64,000 nt of DNA from Palsa-504 sp963808615. GTDB lineage: Bacteria > Actinomycetota > Actinomycetes > Streptosporangiales > Streptosporangiaceae. This document shows positions 9,021 through 17,326 of the stretch, piece by piece; within the stretch, counting starts at the first letter, position 1; every line of letters begins with the position of its first letter. The notes beneath the pieces are model-generated. The model did not search any database. It was not told where the DNA came from and saw only the letters and a program-made list of their open reading frames with translations. The stretch lies in NCBI GenBank assembly GCA_963808615.1, contig CAWEGV010000012.1, positions 868,001 through 932,000 on the forward strand, given 5' to 3'. Made by a program: the position numbers and the translations under genes.

Positions 9021-9026
9021 ATTATA
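9021..9026 (-). promoter_or_regulatory. Putative -10 box for a leaderless usp transcript
   Basis: On the minus strand the hexamer TATAAT lies six bases before the GTG at 9014. That spacing would put the transcription start on the start codon. The -35 region is not convincing (TTCCGA 16 bases upstream). Inference from spacing only. Confidence 0.4.
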
Positions 9027-9497
9027 GGAACAGATCACTTAATCGGAACGGACCGTGGTGCCCGCATCCGGCCAGTGTGAGAGCCAGCCCCTCGGCGGGC
9101 AGTTCCGGTCCCGCCTGCCAGGCGTCGGCCGCGATCCGCCACGCACCGTCCCGCTGCGGCCGGACCACTGCGCAGCCCCGGCCGCCCAGCCTGACCTGCT
9201 CGCCGTCGGGGCTCATCCCGGCTACCGCCGCTCGCAGATGACCAAGGCCAGGTCGGGGGTTTCCAGCACGGTGGCGATCCGGACCAACAGCGGCAGCCGC
9301 AGGCCCATGAAGCAGGCCAGGGCGCCGCGAACATCGTGATCGGCGTGCCTCGTCCGCCCCGGCCAGTACGCCAGCAGCGCCGAGCTTTCGTACTGTGCCA
9401 GCGCCGCCTCGAGGTCACCGTCGGACAGCGCCTGCGACAGCAGCTCCAGCGCCTCCTCGGGCCGGCGGGCCGCGGGCGGCTTGATCGGGTCGGACAC
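9022..9497 (-). pseudogene. SnoaL-like (NTF2-fold) protein, split by a one-base frameshift
   Basis: The N-terminal part (from GTG 9497, with a strong AAGGAGGTG site) reads EALELLSQALSDGDLEAALA... to DLALVICERR and then stops at 9222. The C-terminal part continues one frame away with MSPDGEQVRLGGRG and the typical ending DGAWRIAADAW. Adding one base near 9219-9224 joins them into one roughly 159-residue SnoaL/ketosteroid-isomerase-like domain. The family is diverse, so no function is assigned. Either a real frameshift or a consensus error in the cggcgg run. Confidence 0.65.
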
Positions 9498-9608
9498 CTG
9501 CGGGCACCTCCTTGCGCCTGTGGACCAGCCGCGCGGGCAGTGTCGCAGACCGGCACCGGGGGAACCGGGGGAAACACCAGGGGGCGGGGCCGGGCAGGAC
9601 ACCGGCGG

Positions 9609-10412
9609 TCAGGACGCGGCCACCAGCCGCTGGTAGAGCGCGGTGGTCTCGGCGTCGGGCGGCACCCCCACCTGGTCGTGCAGCAGCCCGACCAGCTCCT
9701 CGTAGTGCCTGATGGCACGGGCCGTCTCGCCCAGGCGGGCCCAGCTGCTCATCAGCTCCCGGTGCGCGGTCTCGTTGAGCGGCTCGTGGGCCACGGCCCG
9801 GCGGAACAGCGCCGCGGCGGCCTGATGCCGGCCGGCTGCGCCCTGCAGCCTGCCCGCGGCCAGCAGGGCCGACTCGAAGGACCGGCGGAGCTCGTCCCGG
9901 CGCACCAGCGCCCATTCCCCGGCCGCCATGCCGTCGAGGAAGTCGCCGCCGTAGGCGAGCACCCGCATCCTCGCCGCCGCCAGTTCGATGGCCAGCGGCA
10001 GTCCGTCGAGCCGCTGGCAGACGGACGCGACCTCGGCGGCGTTCTCGTCGGTGACGCGGAAGGACGGCCGTACCAGCTGCGCCCGCTGTTCGAACAACTT
10101 GACCGCGTCGGAGGTGGCCAGGGCCGACGCCGTAGAGCCGGCCCGGCCTGCGGCAGCGAGAGCGGCGGCACCTGCCAGCTGAGCTCGCCCTCTACGCCCC
10201 TGGGCCAGCTCCACCCAGCACACCCCGGCCGGGAAGGATGCGCCCGCGGACCTGGCTGCGGCCAGCGCCAGCCGGGTCTTGCCCGCGCCGCCCGGGCCGA
10301 TGAGGGTGAGCAGGCGGCAGCGGGTGACCGCCTGCACGACATCGTTGAGCTCGCTCTCTCGTCCCACCAGCGGGGTGAGCCGCACAGGAAGCTGCGCGCT
10401 GGTCAGCGACAT
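9609..10412 (-). pseudogene. Telescoped LAL/AfsR-type NTPase and BTAD-domain regulator
   Basis: The open frame encodes 267 residues. Residues 1-70 match the start of a LuxR-type (LAL) NTPase: PLVGRESEL and Walker A GPGGAGKT, then CWVELA. The Walker B region is absent. A short stretch in another frame (WQVPPLSLP) looks like the expected next block, after which the right frame resumes with ATSDAVKLF and RLDGLPLAIELAAARMRVL. This is joined directly to a C-terminal BTAD domain (AYGGDFLDG... RHYEELVGLLHDQVGVPP). It therefore looks like one or two large regulator genes collapsed by internal deletions. A functional mini-regulator is possible but lacks a complete NTPase and any DNA-binding domain I can see. 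Confidence 0.55.
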
Positions 10413-10551
10413 CGATGCCTCGGCCCCGCTTCGTCACCGGATACGTCCTCTATAGCAAGAATGTAGCTTCCGGAAACATCTGTCACGAGAGTGGATTCGT
10501 GCCAGGTTCGGCACGATCTGGCGGCGCCTGGGAAAAGGTAACCTGACGGGC

Positions 10552-10974
10552 ATGGATGAGAACCGTGCCCGCCGGGTGACTGACGCGCTGAGGGACCGCG
10601 GCATCAGCGCGCACCTGCTGAACTCCGGGATCGACGCGTACTCCGTGCAGGTGCCGGCCGGCGGCGGACGCCAGGCCATCTGGGGCTCCGAAGGCACCGC
10701 CGGCCTGGAGGCCGAGGTCATGCTGGACGGAGACCTGGTGGGCTTCGTTCCCGAGATCCCCGGATCGGAGGACTTCGACGAGGCCCAGATCGTGGACGCC
10801 ATCGCCCGGGCCGACTACGACCAGCCCGAAGGGCACGAGCGCTCCGAGGCCCCTCCGCCCGCCGCGCCGCTGGCCCACGAGGGCGGCGTCTTCCGCCGCT
10901 TCCTGGGCGGCTTCCGCTACGACTCCGAGTCGTCCGGCCACGAGTCCGAGTCGTCCGGCCGCGGTTCCGAGTAG
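10552..10974 (+). CDS. Uncharacterised acidic protein with C-terminal SESSG repeats
   Basis: A 140-residue soluble protein I do not recognise. The N-terminal half (RARRVTDALRDRGISAHLL..., AIWGSEGTAGLEAEVMLDGDLVGFVPEIP) looks folded; the C-terminal tail is low complexity, with heptads SESSGHE and SESSGRG ending SE. The ATG at 10552 has only a weak AAAAGG upstream. It is transcribed away from the damaged BTAD gene across a 139-base gap. The stop codon falls inside a tandem DNA repeat that continues beyond the gene. Confidence 0.6.
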   Translation: MDENRARRVTDALRDRGISAHLLNSGIDAYSVQVPAGGGRQAIWGSEGTAGLEAEVMLDGDLVGFVPEIPGSEDFDEAQIVDAIARADYDQPEGHERSEAPPPAAPLAHEGGVFRRFLGGFRYDSESSGHESESSGRGSE

Positions 10975-11007
10975 TCCGACCGCTGGTCCGAGTAGTCCGG
11001 CCCCGAG
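10924..11007 (+). repeat. Four 21-bp tandem repeats spanning the stop codon
   Basis: Units begin TCCGAG at 10924, 10945, 10966 and 10987. Units 1 and 2 read TCCGAGTCGTCCGG and encode SESSG; units 3 and 4 read TCCGAGTAGTCCG, so the third codon is TAG. The stop of the upstream gene is therefore created within the repeat. Confidence 0.9.
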
Positions 11008-11485
11008 CGGCTCACCCGCCGCGGACCGCGGGCCGGACCCCGCCCGCCTTGCCCGTCCCGCTGACCCCATCCTTCCCAATCGGCTGGAATTTCCCGGGAG
11101 GATCCGGCTCCTGGGAGGATCCGGTGCACTGGGGTGCACCACATCCGCACAGTGCCCATACAGGGACGCCATGCCCGCCCAGGAGCGTGGGGGCCTTACC
11201 TGGGGTTTTGTGCGGTCTGGTAGGGATTCCGGGATTAAGGACTGATAGAGCCGTGGGGAAGTCCCCTATTCTCTGACAGCGGTCAAGCAGGCGAGTGCGC
11301 TGCGCTCCCGTCTGGTGCCTGTTTCGACAAGCGGCCTGAGATGCCCGGTGAATTGGACGGTCTCCTGCGGGCTGAGCGCGCTGTTCAGCGCTCCAGCTGG
11401 GTGCACACGGTGCCCTCGGACAGGGTAGCTTCGGCGGTTGGTCGGTCAGCGCGAGATGCCCGAGATTGGCGATGAGGACGGAGAG
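11008..11485. other. Intergenic stretch, nothing recognised
   Basis: Between the tandem repeats and the end of the HAAS-type gene I see no convincing coding sequence. A GAGCGC/GCGCTC inverted repeat at about 11374-11393 could be a weak hairpin. The part nearest 11486 may hold the lost C-terminus of the neighbouring minus-strand gene, since a short out-of-frame peptide (TAEATLSEGTVCTQLER) can be read there. Confidence 0.3.
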
Positions 11486-12067
11486 CTACCAGGCGACCCC
11501 ATCGGGGAGAGGAACGCCGCTGACCGTGGCCAGCCGTGCGCCGGTGAACGTGCCGCCCACAACAACCTGGTCGGGGGAGCGTTGGCTCAGCGCGTCGTTG
11601 AGCGCGACGTAGTACGCCGGGATAGCAGCGGGCGTTGGGGGAACCGGCTCGCTGGTCGGGGCGATGACCAGCGCGACAGAGATCGCTATCACGGCCGCCG
11701 CGGCGGTCACTGGCACAATCCATGGCCGCCGGCGGTGCCGGGTGCGCGCCCGCACCGATACGATCGCATACCAGCGTGTCAGCAGGGCCGAACCGAGTCT
11801 CCGGCGGCCGGAGGCCCGGATATCAGCGGGAAGCGCCTCGGCGGCGAGCGCCTCTGCGGCGATGTCTTCGGGCTCGCCGAGATGATCGAAGATCTCGCGC
11901 ACCGATGCCTCCGACTCATGTGTCAGCCCGGCCCGCGCCGCTGTGACGTGGTCCATGAGGTCGTCCATGAGCTGGTCCCTGCGGGTCCTCGGCAGCGGAG
12001 CGAGTGCCCGCCTCAAGCGCGAGAAGTAATCGCTCACGATGGCATCGGCGCCCGGCTTGCTACTCAT
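11486..12067 (-). CDS. HAAS (DUF1700-like) membrane protein partner of PadR
   Basis: A 193-residue protein with an N-terminal HAAS-type helical domain (DYFSRLRRALAPLPRTRRDQLMDDLMDHV, then EIFDHLGEPEDIA), one transmembrane segment (WIVPVTAAAAVIAISVALVI, about 117-136) and a short extracellular tail. Its start overlaps the stop of padR, the usual arrangement in which PadR controls a HAAS-domain membrane protein of the envelope. The tail ends abruptly (LPDGVAW) and may be truncated by a frameshift, as related proteins have a longer exported domain. Confidence 0.72.
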   Translation of the reverse strand: MSSKPGADAIVSDYFSRLRRALAPLPRTRRDQLMDDLMDHVTAARAGLTHESEASVREIFDHLGEPEDIAAEALAAEALPADIRASGRRRLGSALLTRWYAIVSVRARTRHRRRPWIVPVTAAAAVIAISVALVIAPTSEPVPPTPAAIPAYYVALNDALSQRSPDQVVVGGTFTGARLATVSGVPLPDGVAW

Positions 12068-12411
12068 GAGGCTGGCCTCCCATCCAGCAGGCTGTCAACG
12101 GCGTCTCGAAACTGCTGCCACTGCACGGTGAAGGCATCGAGCGCGGCGCGGCCGTCCTTGGTCAGCCGGTAGTAGCGGCGGGGAGGTCCCTGCGGCGACT
12201 CATGCCACGTGGTCTCGACGAGTCCGTCCTGCCGCAGCCGCGCCAGCAGGGGGTACATCGTTCCCTCGCTCGTCACCAGGCCATCAGCCGCCAGCGTGCG
12301 CGAGAGTTCAAGGCCGTAGCGCTCCTCCTCGCGCAGCAGGGCGAGGACGCAGAACTCGATCGCACCCCGCCGCATCTGAGCCAGCAGGTTAGTTGCGCCA
12401 CCATGTACCAT
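12064..12411 (-). CDS. PadR-family transcriptional regulator
   Basis: A 115-residue winged-helix repressor: NLLAQMRRGAIEFCVLALL, YGLELSRTLA, EGTMYPLLARLRQDGLV, GPPRRYYRLTKDGRAAL are all PadR hallmarks. Two ATGs are possible, 12420 and 12411. I prefer 12411 because TATCAT sits seven bases before it, fitting a leaderless start, and the family begins just before NLLAQ. It overlaps the HAAS gene by four bases (12064-12067). Autoregulation through the dyad over its start is likely. Confidence 0.88.
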   Translation of the reverse strand: MVHGGATNLLAQMRRGAIEFCVLALLREEERYGLELSRTLAADGLVTSEGTMYPLLARLRQDGLVETTWHESPQGPPRRYYRLTKDGRAALDAFTVQWQQFRDAVDSLLDGRPAS

Positions 12412-12426
12412 GCGGAACATGATACA
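12404..12426 (-). promoter_or_regulatory. Putative PadR operator overlapping the padR promoter and start
   Basis: TGTATCATG - ttccg - CATGGTACA is an inverted repeat with nine-base arms (8 of 9 matching) and a five-base spacer. It has the ATGT/ACAT flavour of PadR sites and covers both the -10-like TATCAT and the start codon. This placement suggests autorepression. Confidence 0.55.
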
Positions 12427-13026
12427 GGCGCGCGTCGGGTGCCCGCGCCAATTGGCTGCGGGCGAAGCCTGAGTTCAGCCCGGCTTTGCCGCTGCGCTGC
12501 CCGGGGCAGGCTTTTACTGGCCGTCAACCCCGCCCGGGACGTGGCCATGCCCCTCGGGGCGGCAGGAGCTACGGCTTCGCGCCACGACCGCGCGCGTAGC
12601 CATCAGATCGGACGGGCGTCCGTGTCCGTCCGCGTCGTTTGTGGTTCTTCCGAGGTCCTGACCCGCTCACCGGGGGTGCGCATGAGCGTCCTCGACGCCG
12701 TGTCGCGCGGGGCCGGGGGTCCCCGCACCGCACTCGCGGCGCACCGGTAAACGGGGCTTAGGGCATACCGACCCCAATAGAGGGGTCTTTGATAAATCCC
12801 ACATCAGTCAGGGCAGCTCAGCGCGCCGTCTCGTAATCGAGGCCACCTACTCGCTCTGACGTCTCAAGCATGGCCATCGAAGCGACTATCCAGCTTTGAC
12901 CCTGCTCAGCCTCCCCTGCGCCCGGCCCGGGCCTCGCCGTGCGGACCGCCCAGCAGCGGCCCGCTAGCTCGCCATCGGGATTAGCGTGGACCTCTGAGCC
13001 CGGCCCGCAGGTGTCATGGAGGTGGC
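12427..13026. other. Gene-poor stretch upstream of the hydrolase
   Basis: No convincing gene. It contains a hairpin at 12770-12787 (GACCCC, loop AATAGA, GGGGTC) followed by TTT, which looks like a small plus-strand terminator with no obvious gene in front of it. The last 12 bases carry the GGAGG ribosome site for the hydrolase. Confidence 0.4.
12770..12790 (+). terminator. Orphan terminator-like hairpin
   Basis: Six-base stem GACCCC/GGGGTC with a six-base loop and a short T run. No plus-strand gene ends nearby; a small RNA or lost gene is possible. Confidence 0.3.
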
Positions 13027-13907
13027 ATGCGTATCAGCCTCGGCGATGTGTCCTTGTGGTTCGATGTGTCCGGGCCGTCGGTCATCCCGCAGGGAGACAC
13101 GACCGCAGAGCGCCCGGTCGTGGTGGCGGTCCACGGCGGTCCCGGCCTGGATCACATGACGGTGAAGTCCGCCCTGGGGCCGCTGGCCGAGGACGTCCAG
13201 GTGGTGTACTTCGACCTGCGGGGCCACGGCCGCAGCGATCACAGCAGCGCCGAGTTCTGGAACGTGCGGACCTGGGCTGATGACCTGCGGCGGCTGTGTG
13301 ACGCGCTCGGGCTGGACAAGCCGGTGGTGCTCGGCAGCAGCTTCGGCGGGGACGTCGCGCTCACCTACGCGGGGCTGTTTCCCGATCACCCCGGCGGCGT
13401 CATCCTGGCCAACACCACCGGGGGCCGCAGCGACCAGCGGCGCGTCATGGAGGCGTTCGGCCGCCTCGGCGGCCCCGAGGCAGCCGCCGTCGCGCGGCGC
13501 ACCTACGCTGATGAGACCGGGGACTACCAGGCTGAGTTCATCCGGGTCTGCTACCCGCTGTACAGCGCCACGCCCGGCTGGGCCGGGGAATCCCGCCAGT
13601 TCCTGGCCCGGATGATCAAGAACATGGACGTCAGCCTGCATTACTCCAGTCAGCAGGCCAGCGGCTTTGACCCCTGGACCGTGACCACCGCCGTCCGGTG
13701 TCCCGTGCTGGTCCTCACGGGTGAAGACGACCCGATCTGCCCGTTGCCCGTCGTCGAGGAGCTAGCCAGCCGGCTACCGGCGGAGACCACCCGCCTGGTG
13801 AAGCTTCCCGGTGCGCGCCACACCATCTTCCGCGACCGCCCAGACCTTGCCTTCCCGGCCGTAAGAACTTCGTCTTCCAGATCAGGGAAAGCCAGCCCGC
13901 CAGCTAG
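13027..13907 (+). pseudogene. Alpha/beta hydrolase (proline iminopeptidase-like), C-terminal frameshift
   Basis: About 290 residues of an alpha/beta hydrolase: HGGPG oxyanion motif, nucleophile in GSSFGGD, acid in LTGEDDPICP and histidine in GARHTIF. The ATG follows GGAGGTGGC. After PDLAFPAV the frame runs on through non-coding sequence into the next gene, whereas one base further on the expected ending RNFVFQIRESQPAS and a stop at 13905-13907 appear. I infer a lost A near 13866. All catalytic residues precede the shift, so the enzyme could still work. Substrate unknown. Confidence 0.7.
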
Positions 13908-13947
13908 GTGGGGGACGATGTCACATTCGGCTAGGTCAGAGCTAGCG

Positions 13948-14015
13948 TCAGAGCCGGATCGTCGCCTCGACGGTCAACCTGTGAGTGTTTTCACACTTGG
14001 CATATGGCTCTGGGG
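13948..14015. repeat. Dispersed 66-69 bp repeat, copy 1
   Basis: Shares with copies at 15144 and 18032 the order AGAGC-G-A-CG, GCCTC-A-GG-CAA, a TTTCAC block, TTGG-AT and GG-C-CTGGG. It lies between the hydrolase and the Clp_N gene. This is the most diverged copy, two to three bases shorter than the others. Confidence 0.75.
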
Positions 14016-14187
14016 ACAACGGAATCTGAACGATTCTGGTCCGCGCGGCATGTCGTCTCCCAAGGTCGCCAGCAGTTTCGCGCCGGGCGGACGCGGCCGA
14101 AGCCCGATGTATCTTGTTGGCCCGGCTAACGCGATGTATCGTGATTCTGCCCATGGTGCTCGCGGAAGGCGAAGGGTGGCGGCGAGC

Positions 14188-15071
14188 ATGTTCGAGCGGT
14201 TTACCAACAGGGCGCGGCGGCTGGTTCTCCTGGCCCAAGAAGAAGCCAGGATGCTCAATCACGACTACATCGGCACCGAGCACATCCTGCTCGGCCTCAT
14301 CCATGAGGGCGAGGGCGTCGCGGCCGGGGCGCTCGAATCGCTGGGGATCAGCCTGCACGCCGTCCGGCAGCAGGTCGAGGAGATCATCGGCCAGGGCCAG
14401 CAGGAGCCGCCGGGCAGATCCCGTACACGCCGCGGGCCAAGAAGGTACTCGAGCTGTCGCTGCGCGAGGCGCTGCAGCTCGGCCACGACTACATCGGCAC
14501 CGAGCACATCCTGCTCGGCCTGATCCGCGAGGGCCACGGCGTGGCCGCCCAGGTGCTGGTGAAGTTGGGCGCCGACCTGAACCGGGTGCGCCAGGAGGTG
14601 ATCCGGCTGCTGCAGGAATACCAGGGCGAGGACGAGCCGGGGATGGGACGCTTCGCGGCACAACCAGGCCCGGCACGCCGCAGAATGCGCGGGCTGCATG
14701 CCGAGATCCGCGAGCACGTCGAGTTCATCGGCTCCCAGCTGTCGGCCATCGAGCAGCGCGTGGGTGCCGGACCGGAGGTGGGTGACCTGGACCGGCAGAT
14801 CGAGCAGGTGCGCCGCGACAAGGAATCCGCCGCCGCCGCCGAGGACTACGAGAATGCGGCAGCCTTGCGCGACAGAGAACGGCAATTGCGCGCCGACAAG
14901 GCCTCGCGTCAGGCTGAGTGGACCGCCGCGCATCCCGACCTTTCATCCCTGGCCGAGGGCCTTCACCAGCTCAGCGAGGAGGTCAGCCGTCTTCGGGATC
15001 TCCTGCGTGAGCTCGGCATCGCACCGGACGACGGCCCTGGCCAGCAGCGTTCCGTTTCGTTACCTCACTAA
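14188..15071 (+). pseudogene. Clp_N repeat plus UVR-motif protein (ClpC N-terminus-like), one-base frameshift
   Basis: Starts MFERFTNRARRLVLLAQEEA exactly like ClpC, with a first Clp_N repeat (NHDYIGTEHILLGLIHEGEG). At about 14412 a G is missing from a G run; one frame over the family sequence continues QIPYTPRAKKVLELSLREAL with the second repeat (IGTEHILLGLIREGHGVAAQ). It then carries a UVR-like segment (DKESAAAAEDYENAAALRD) and a coiled C-terminus ending at 15071. No AAA+ modules follow, so this is a stand-alone Clp_N-UVR protein of about 294 residues, possibly an adaptor-type decoy for McsB/ClpC-like binding. Function is inferred. Confidence 0.72.
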
Positions 15072-15143
15072 CCGGCACGTACCGACACGACCCGACCGGA
15101 CCCGCGCGGCTGCAGCGCGACGCGGCGTCTGCGCCGGGGTCCT

Positions 15144-15211
15144 AGAGCTGCATCGCCGCCTCAATGGCCAAGCGGCGGCAGGTATTTCACTATTGGTATC
15201 AGGCCCTGGGG
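15144..15211. repeat. Dispersed 66-69 bp repeat, copy 2
   Basis: Closely related to copy 3 (GCCTCAATGG, CAAGCGG-GGC, TTTCAC, TTGGTAT, AGGCCCTGGG). Lies 73 bases after the Clp_N-UVR gene. Confidence 0.8.
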
Positions 15212-15589
15212 CACGGGCTCTGGCGCACCGGAGAAGGCCGATACTGGGCCGATACTGGCTCTGGGCAAGCGGAGCAAACTAGCTACCGCTTGTTTGCGAG
15301 CTCGGCTGGCACATTTGTCTAATGTCTCGGGTGACGATGCCGTAGGGGGTGGGGAATGGTGATAGCCCTGGCCGCCATGGCGGCGGCGCTCGGCCACATC
15401 CGGCTCGAGTAGGCACTTGGAGTGGAGACATGATCCCACTTGGGACCAGTTGCGCGACAGCCTCTATGGGTGGCAGCGATCCACGTAATCAAACCCGCCC
15501 CAAGCGCTCCTACCACCGCCCATTCGACCGCGGGACCGCAAAGCGGCGGAGCCGTGCCCCGGCCCGGATCGGGCCGGGGCACGGCCAGC
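15212..15589. other. Intergenic stretch, nothing recognised
   Basis: Between repeat copy 2 and the end of the minus-strand propeller gene. Several open frames exist but none has family-like features. Sequence near 15560-15585 (GCCCCGGCCC ... GGGCCGGGGC) is a strong inverted repeat that could terminate the propeller transcript. Confidence 0.4.
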
Positions 15590-17326
15590 TCACCCGGTCA
15601 GGCGGGCTTCGAATGGCTGCGGCAGGCCAAGCCTGCCGTCGCTCCAGGCGACGTAGAGAGTGCTGCCGACGTACGGAGCGGTGCCCGTGGTCACCAGGAC
15701 GTTATCGGTGTAGTCGCCGAAGTTCGGGACGATGTCGGACGAGACGTTGTCCCAGTTCGAGGTTGCGCTCGTGACCGTGGTACGCGATCCCGGCGTGGCT
15801 GTCGTCCGCGGGCTGACCCCGATCACGGCGGTCACAGCGGTGATGGCGGAGTTGGCGTTGGTCCGCGAGTACCACGACACATCGAGGTTCCCCTTCCCGT
15901 TCGCGACCCGGAGCGCGGGCAGGAAGTTCGAGGCGTCCGCGGCCGGGTTGAGAACCACGGGCTTGCTCTGCACCGGTGTCAGCGAGCCGAGCGCGAAGCT
16001 CTGCAGCAGGATGTCGCCGAGCGGGTGGTACCGGGTGTCGTTCCATACCATGCTGACCGTGCCTGCCGGACCGCTGACCGCCACCCGCGGGAAGTCGTTA
16101 ATGGGGAACCGGTTGTACCCCGGGATGAACGCGCCGTCCAGCGACACGACTGGCACGGGCAGTCGGGCGGCCGGACCCGTGCACGCCGCCGTCACCGTCA
16201 AGGTCAGGCAGCTGCCCTTGATCCGGACCAGCACGTCACTGGTCGCCGCGTTGGCGCACGGCGCGAGGCTGGTCAGGTTCGTGCCCCAGTTGTATTCGTA
16301 CCCGGCGTAGACGTCCCCGGTGGCCGTGTTGACCGCGGGGTAGGAGCCCTCGTACTCGCACCCGTTCGGGTCAGGCTGCTGCACGATCAGGTACGGGGGG
16401 TTGCCGGTGCCGTTGTTCTCGCAGACCGGTGCGGCCGGGGTGCCACCTGCGGGTCCCGCGCCGCCGGCGGCGTTGCCCAGATCACAGGCGGCGAGTTCTA
16501 TCTGCGACGCGCCGGTGTTGATGTTGAACTCGCTGAACGATGCGTACAGCCGGCCGCGCACCGGGTCGATGCTCATGAAGTCCTTGTCGAGGAAGTTGCA
16601 GACCTGGCCGAGACCGCTGATCGTGATGCACGTGCTGCTGCTGGCGAGAGTGATCGGCTGACCGCAGCTCAGCGTGGCCGACGCCCCGGTCCCGGTTACC
16701 TTGCACGCGTCCATGGCGATGTAGGAGGCGCCAAGGCCGGTCGGGGAGTCGAACAGGCTGGAGATGTAGAAGTAGCTGCTGCCGCCCACGGTATAGGCGA
16801 TCACGCTGGGGTCGCCTTCGTATAGGTCGGCGGCGCAGCCCGAGTTGGGCAGTCCGCCCAAGTCGGTGAACGACTTGCCGCCGTTAGCGGAGAACCCGAG
16901 CCCGGTTCCCTCTTCCTTGAAGGACGGGGATGGGCAGGGGGAGAAGAAGGCTGTCGCGTCGTTCCACGCCTCCACCACGTATTGCCCGGTAGCCGCGACC
17001 GAAGTCTCCGACTGGCCGTAGGCCCGGACGCCGCTCGGGCTCACGTCCTCGGCCAGGTCCGCAGCATTGACGTTCGTCGAGACGGTGGCCGCGTTCGGCT
17101 GCAGAGCAGCAGCAGGCCCGTTGCGCTGTACCCCGAAGCAGAATGACTGCGCGCCCGCCGACGCCTGGTACTTCACGCCCAGGTGCTTGCAAAACGGATT
17201 GCCGGCGGCGCTGCCGGTCGTCCGTCCGGTAGCCGCGCCGGCGCCGGCGGCGGTCAGAGCCGTGACCAGCCCGGATGCCACGAGAGACGCCAACACGATC
17301 AAACAGAGGGAGAATCTTCGACCCAT
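15590..17326 (-). CDS. Secreted beta-propeller (sialidase/BNR-fold-like) protein
   Basis: A 578-residue exported protein. Signal peptide residues 1-33 (MGRRFSLCLIVLASLVASGL... ALTAAGAGAATG). The body has several propeller-like blades with repeated Ser/Gly-Asp-Pro patterns (YEGDPSVIAYTVGG, SIDPVRGRLYASFSEFN, GYEYNWGTN, WNDTRY, VAWSDGRLG) and about a dozen cysteines, suggesting disulfides. The ATG at 17326 is chosen because GGAAGGAG sits upstream and the signal peptide starts immediately. No catalytic sialidase signature is certain, so I call only the fold. It is flanked by long gene-free regions. Confidence 0.75.
   Translation of the reverse strand: MGRRFSLCLIVLASLVASGLVTALTAAGAGAATGRTTGSAAGNPFCKHLGVKYQASAGAQSFCFGVQRNGPAAALQPNAATVSTNVNAADLAEDVSPSGVRAYGQSETSVAATGQYVVEAWNDATAFFSPCPSPSFKEEGTGLGFSANGGKSFTDLGGLPNSGCAADLYEGDPSVIAYTVGGSSYFYISSLFDSPTGLGASYIAMDACKVTGTGASATLSCGQPITLASSSTCITISGLGQVCNFLDKDFMSIDPVRGRLYASFSEFNINTGASQIELAACDLGNAAGGAGPAGGTPAAPVCENNGTGNPPYLIVQQPDPNGCEYEGSYPAVNTATGDVYAGYEYNWGTNLTSLAPCANAATSDVLVRIKGSCLTLTVTAACTGPAARLPVPVVSLDGAFIPGYNRFPINDFPRVAVSGPAGTVSMVWNDTRYHPLGDILLQSFALGSLTPVQSKPVVLNPAADASNFLPALRVANGKGNLDVSWYSRTNANSAITAVTAVIGVSPRTTATPGSRTTVTSATSNWDNVSSDIVPNFGDYTDNVLVTTGTAPYVGSTLYVAWSDGRLGLPQPFEARLTG

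Noticed and set aside
15440..16825. 461-residue plus-strand frame opposite the secreted propeller gene
   Set aside because: Antisense shadow; the minus strand has a signal peptide, ribosome site and propeller motifs.
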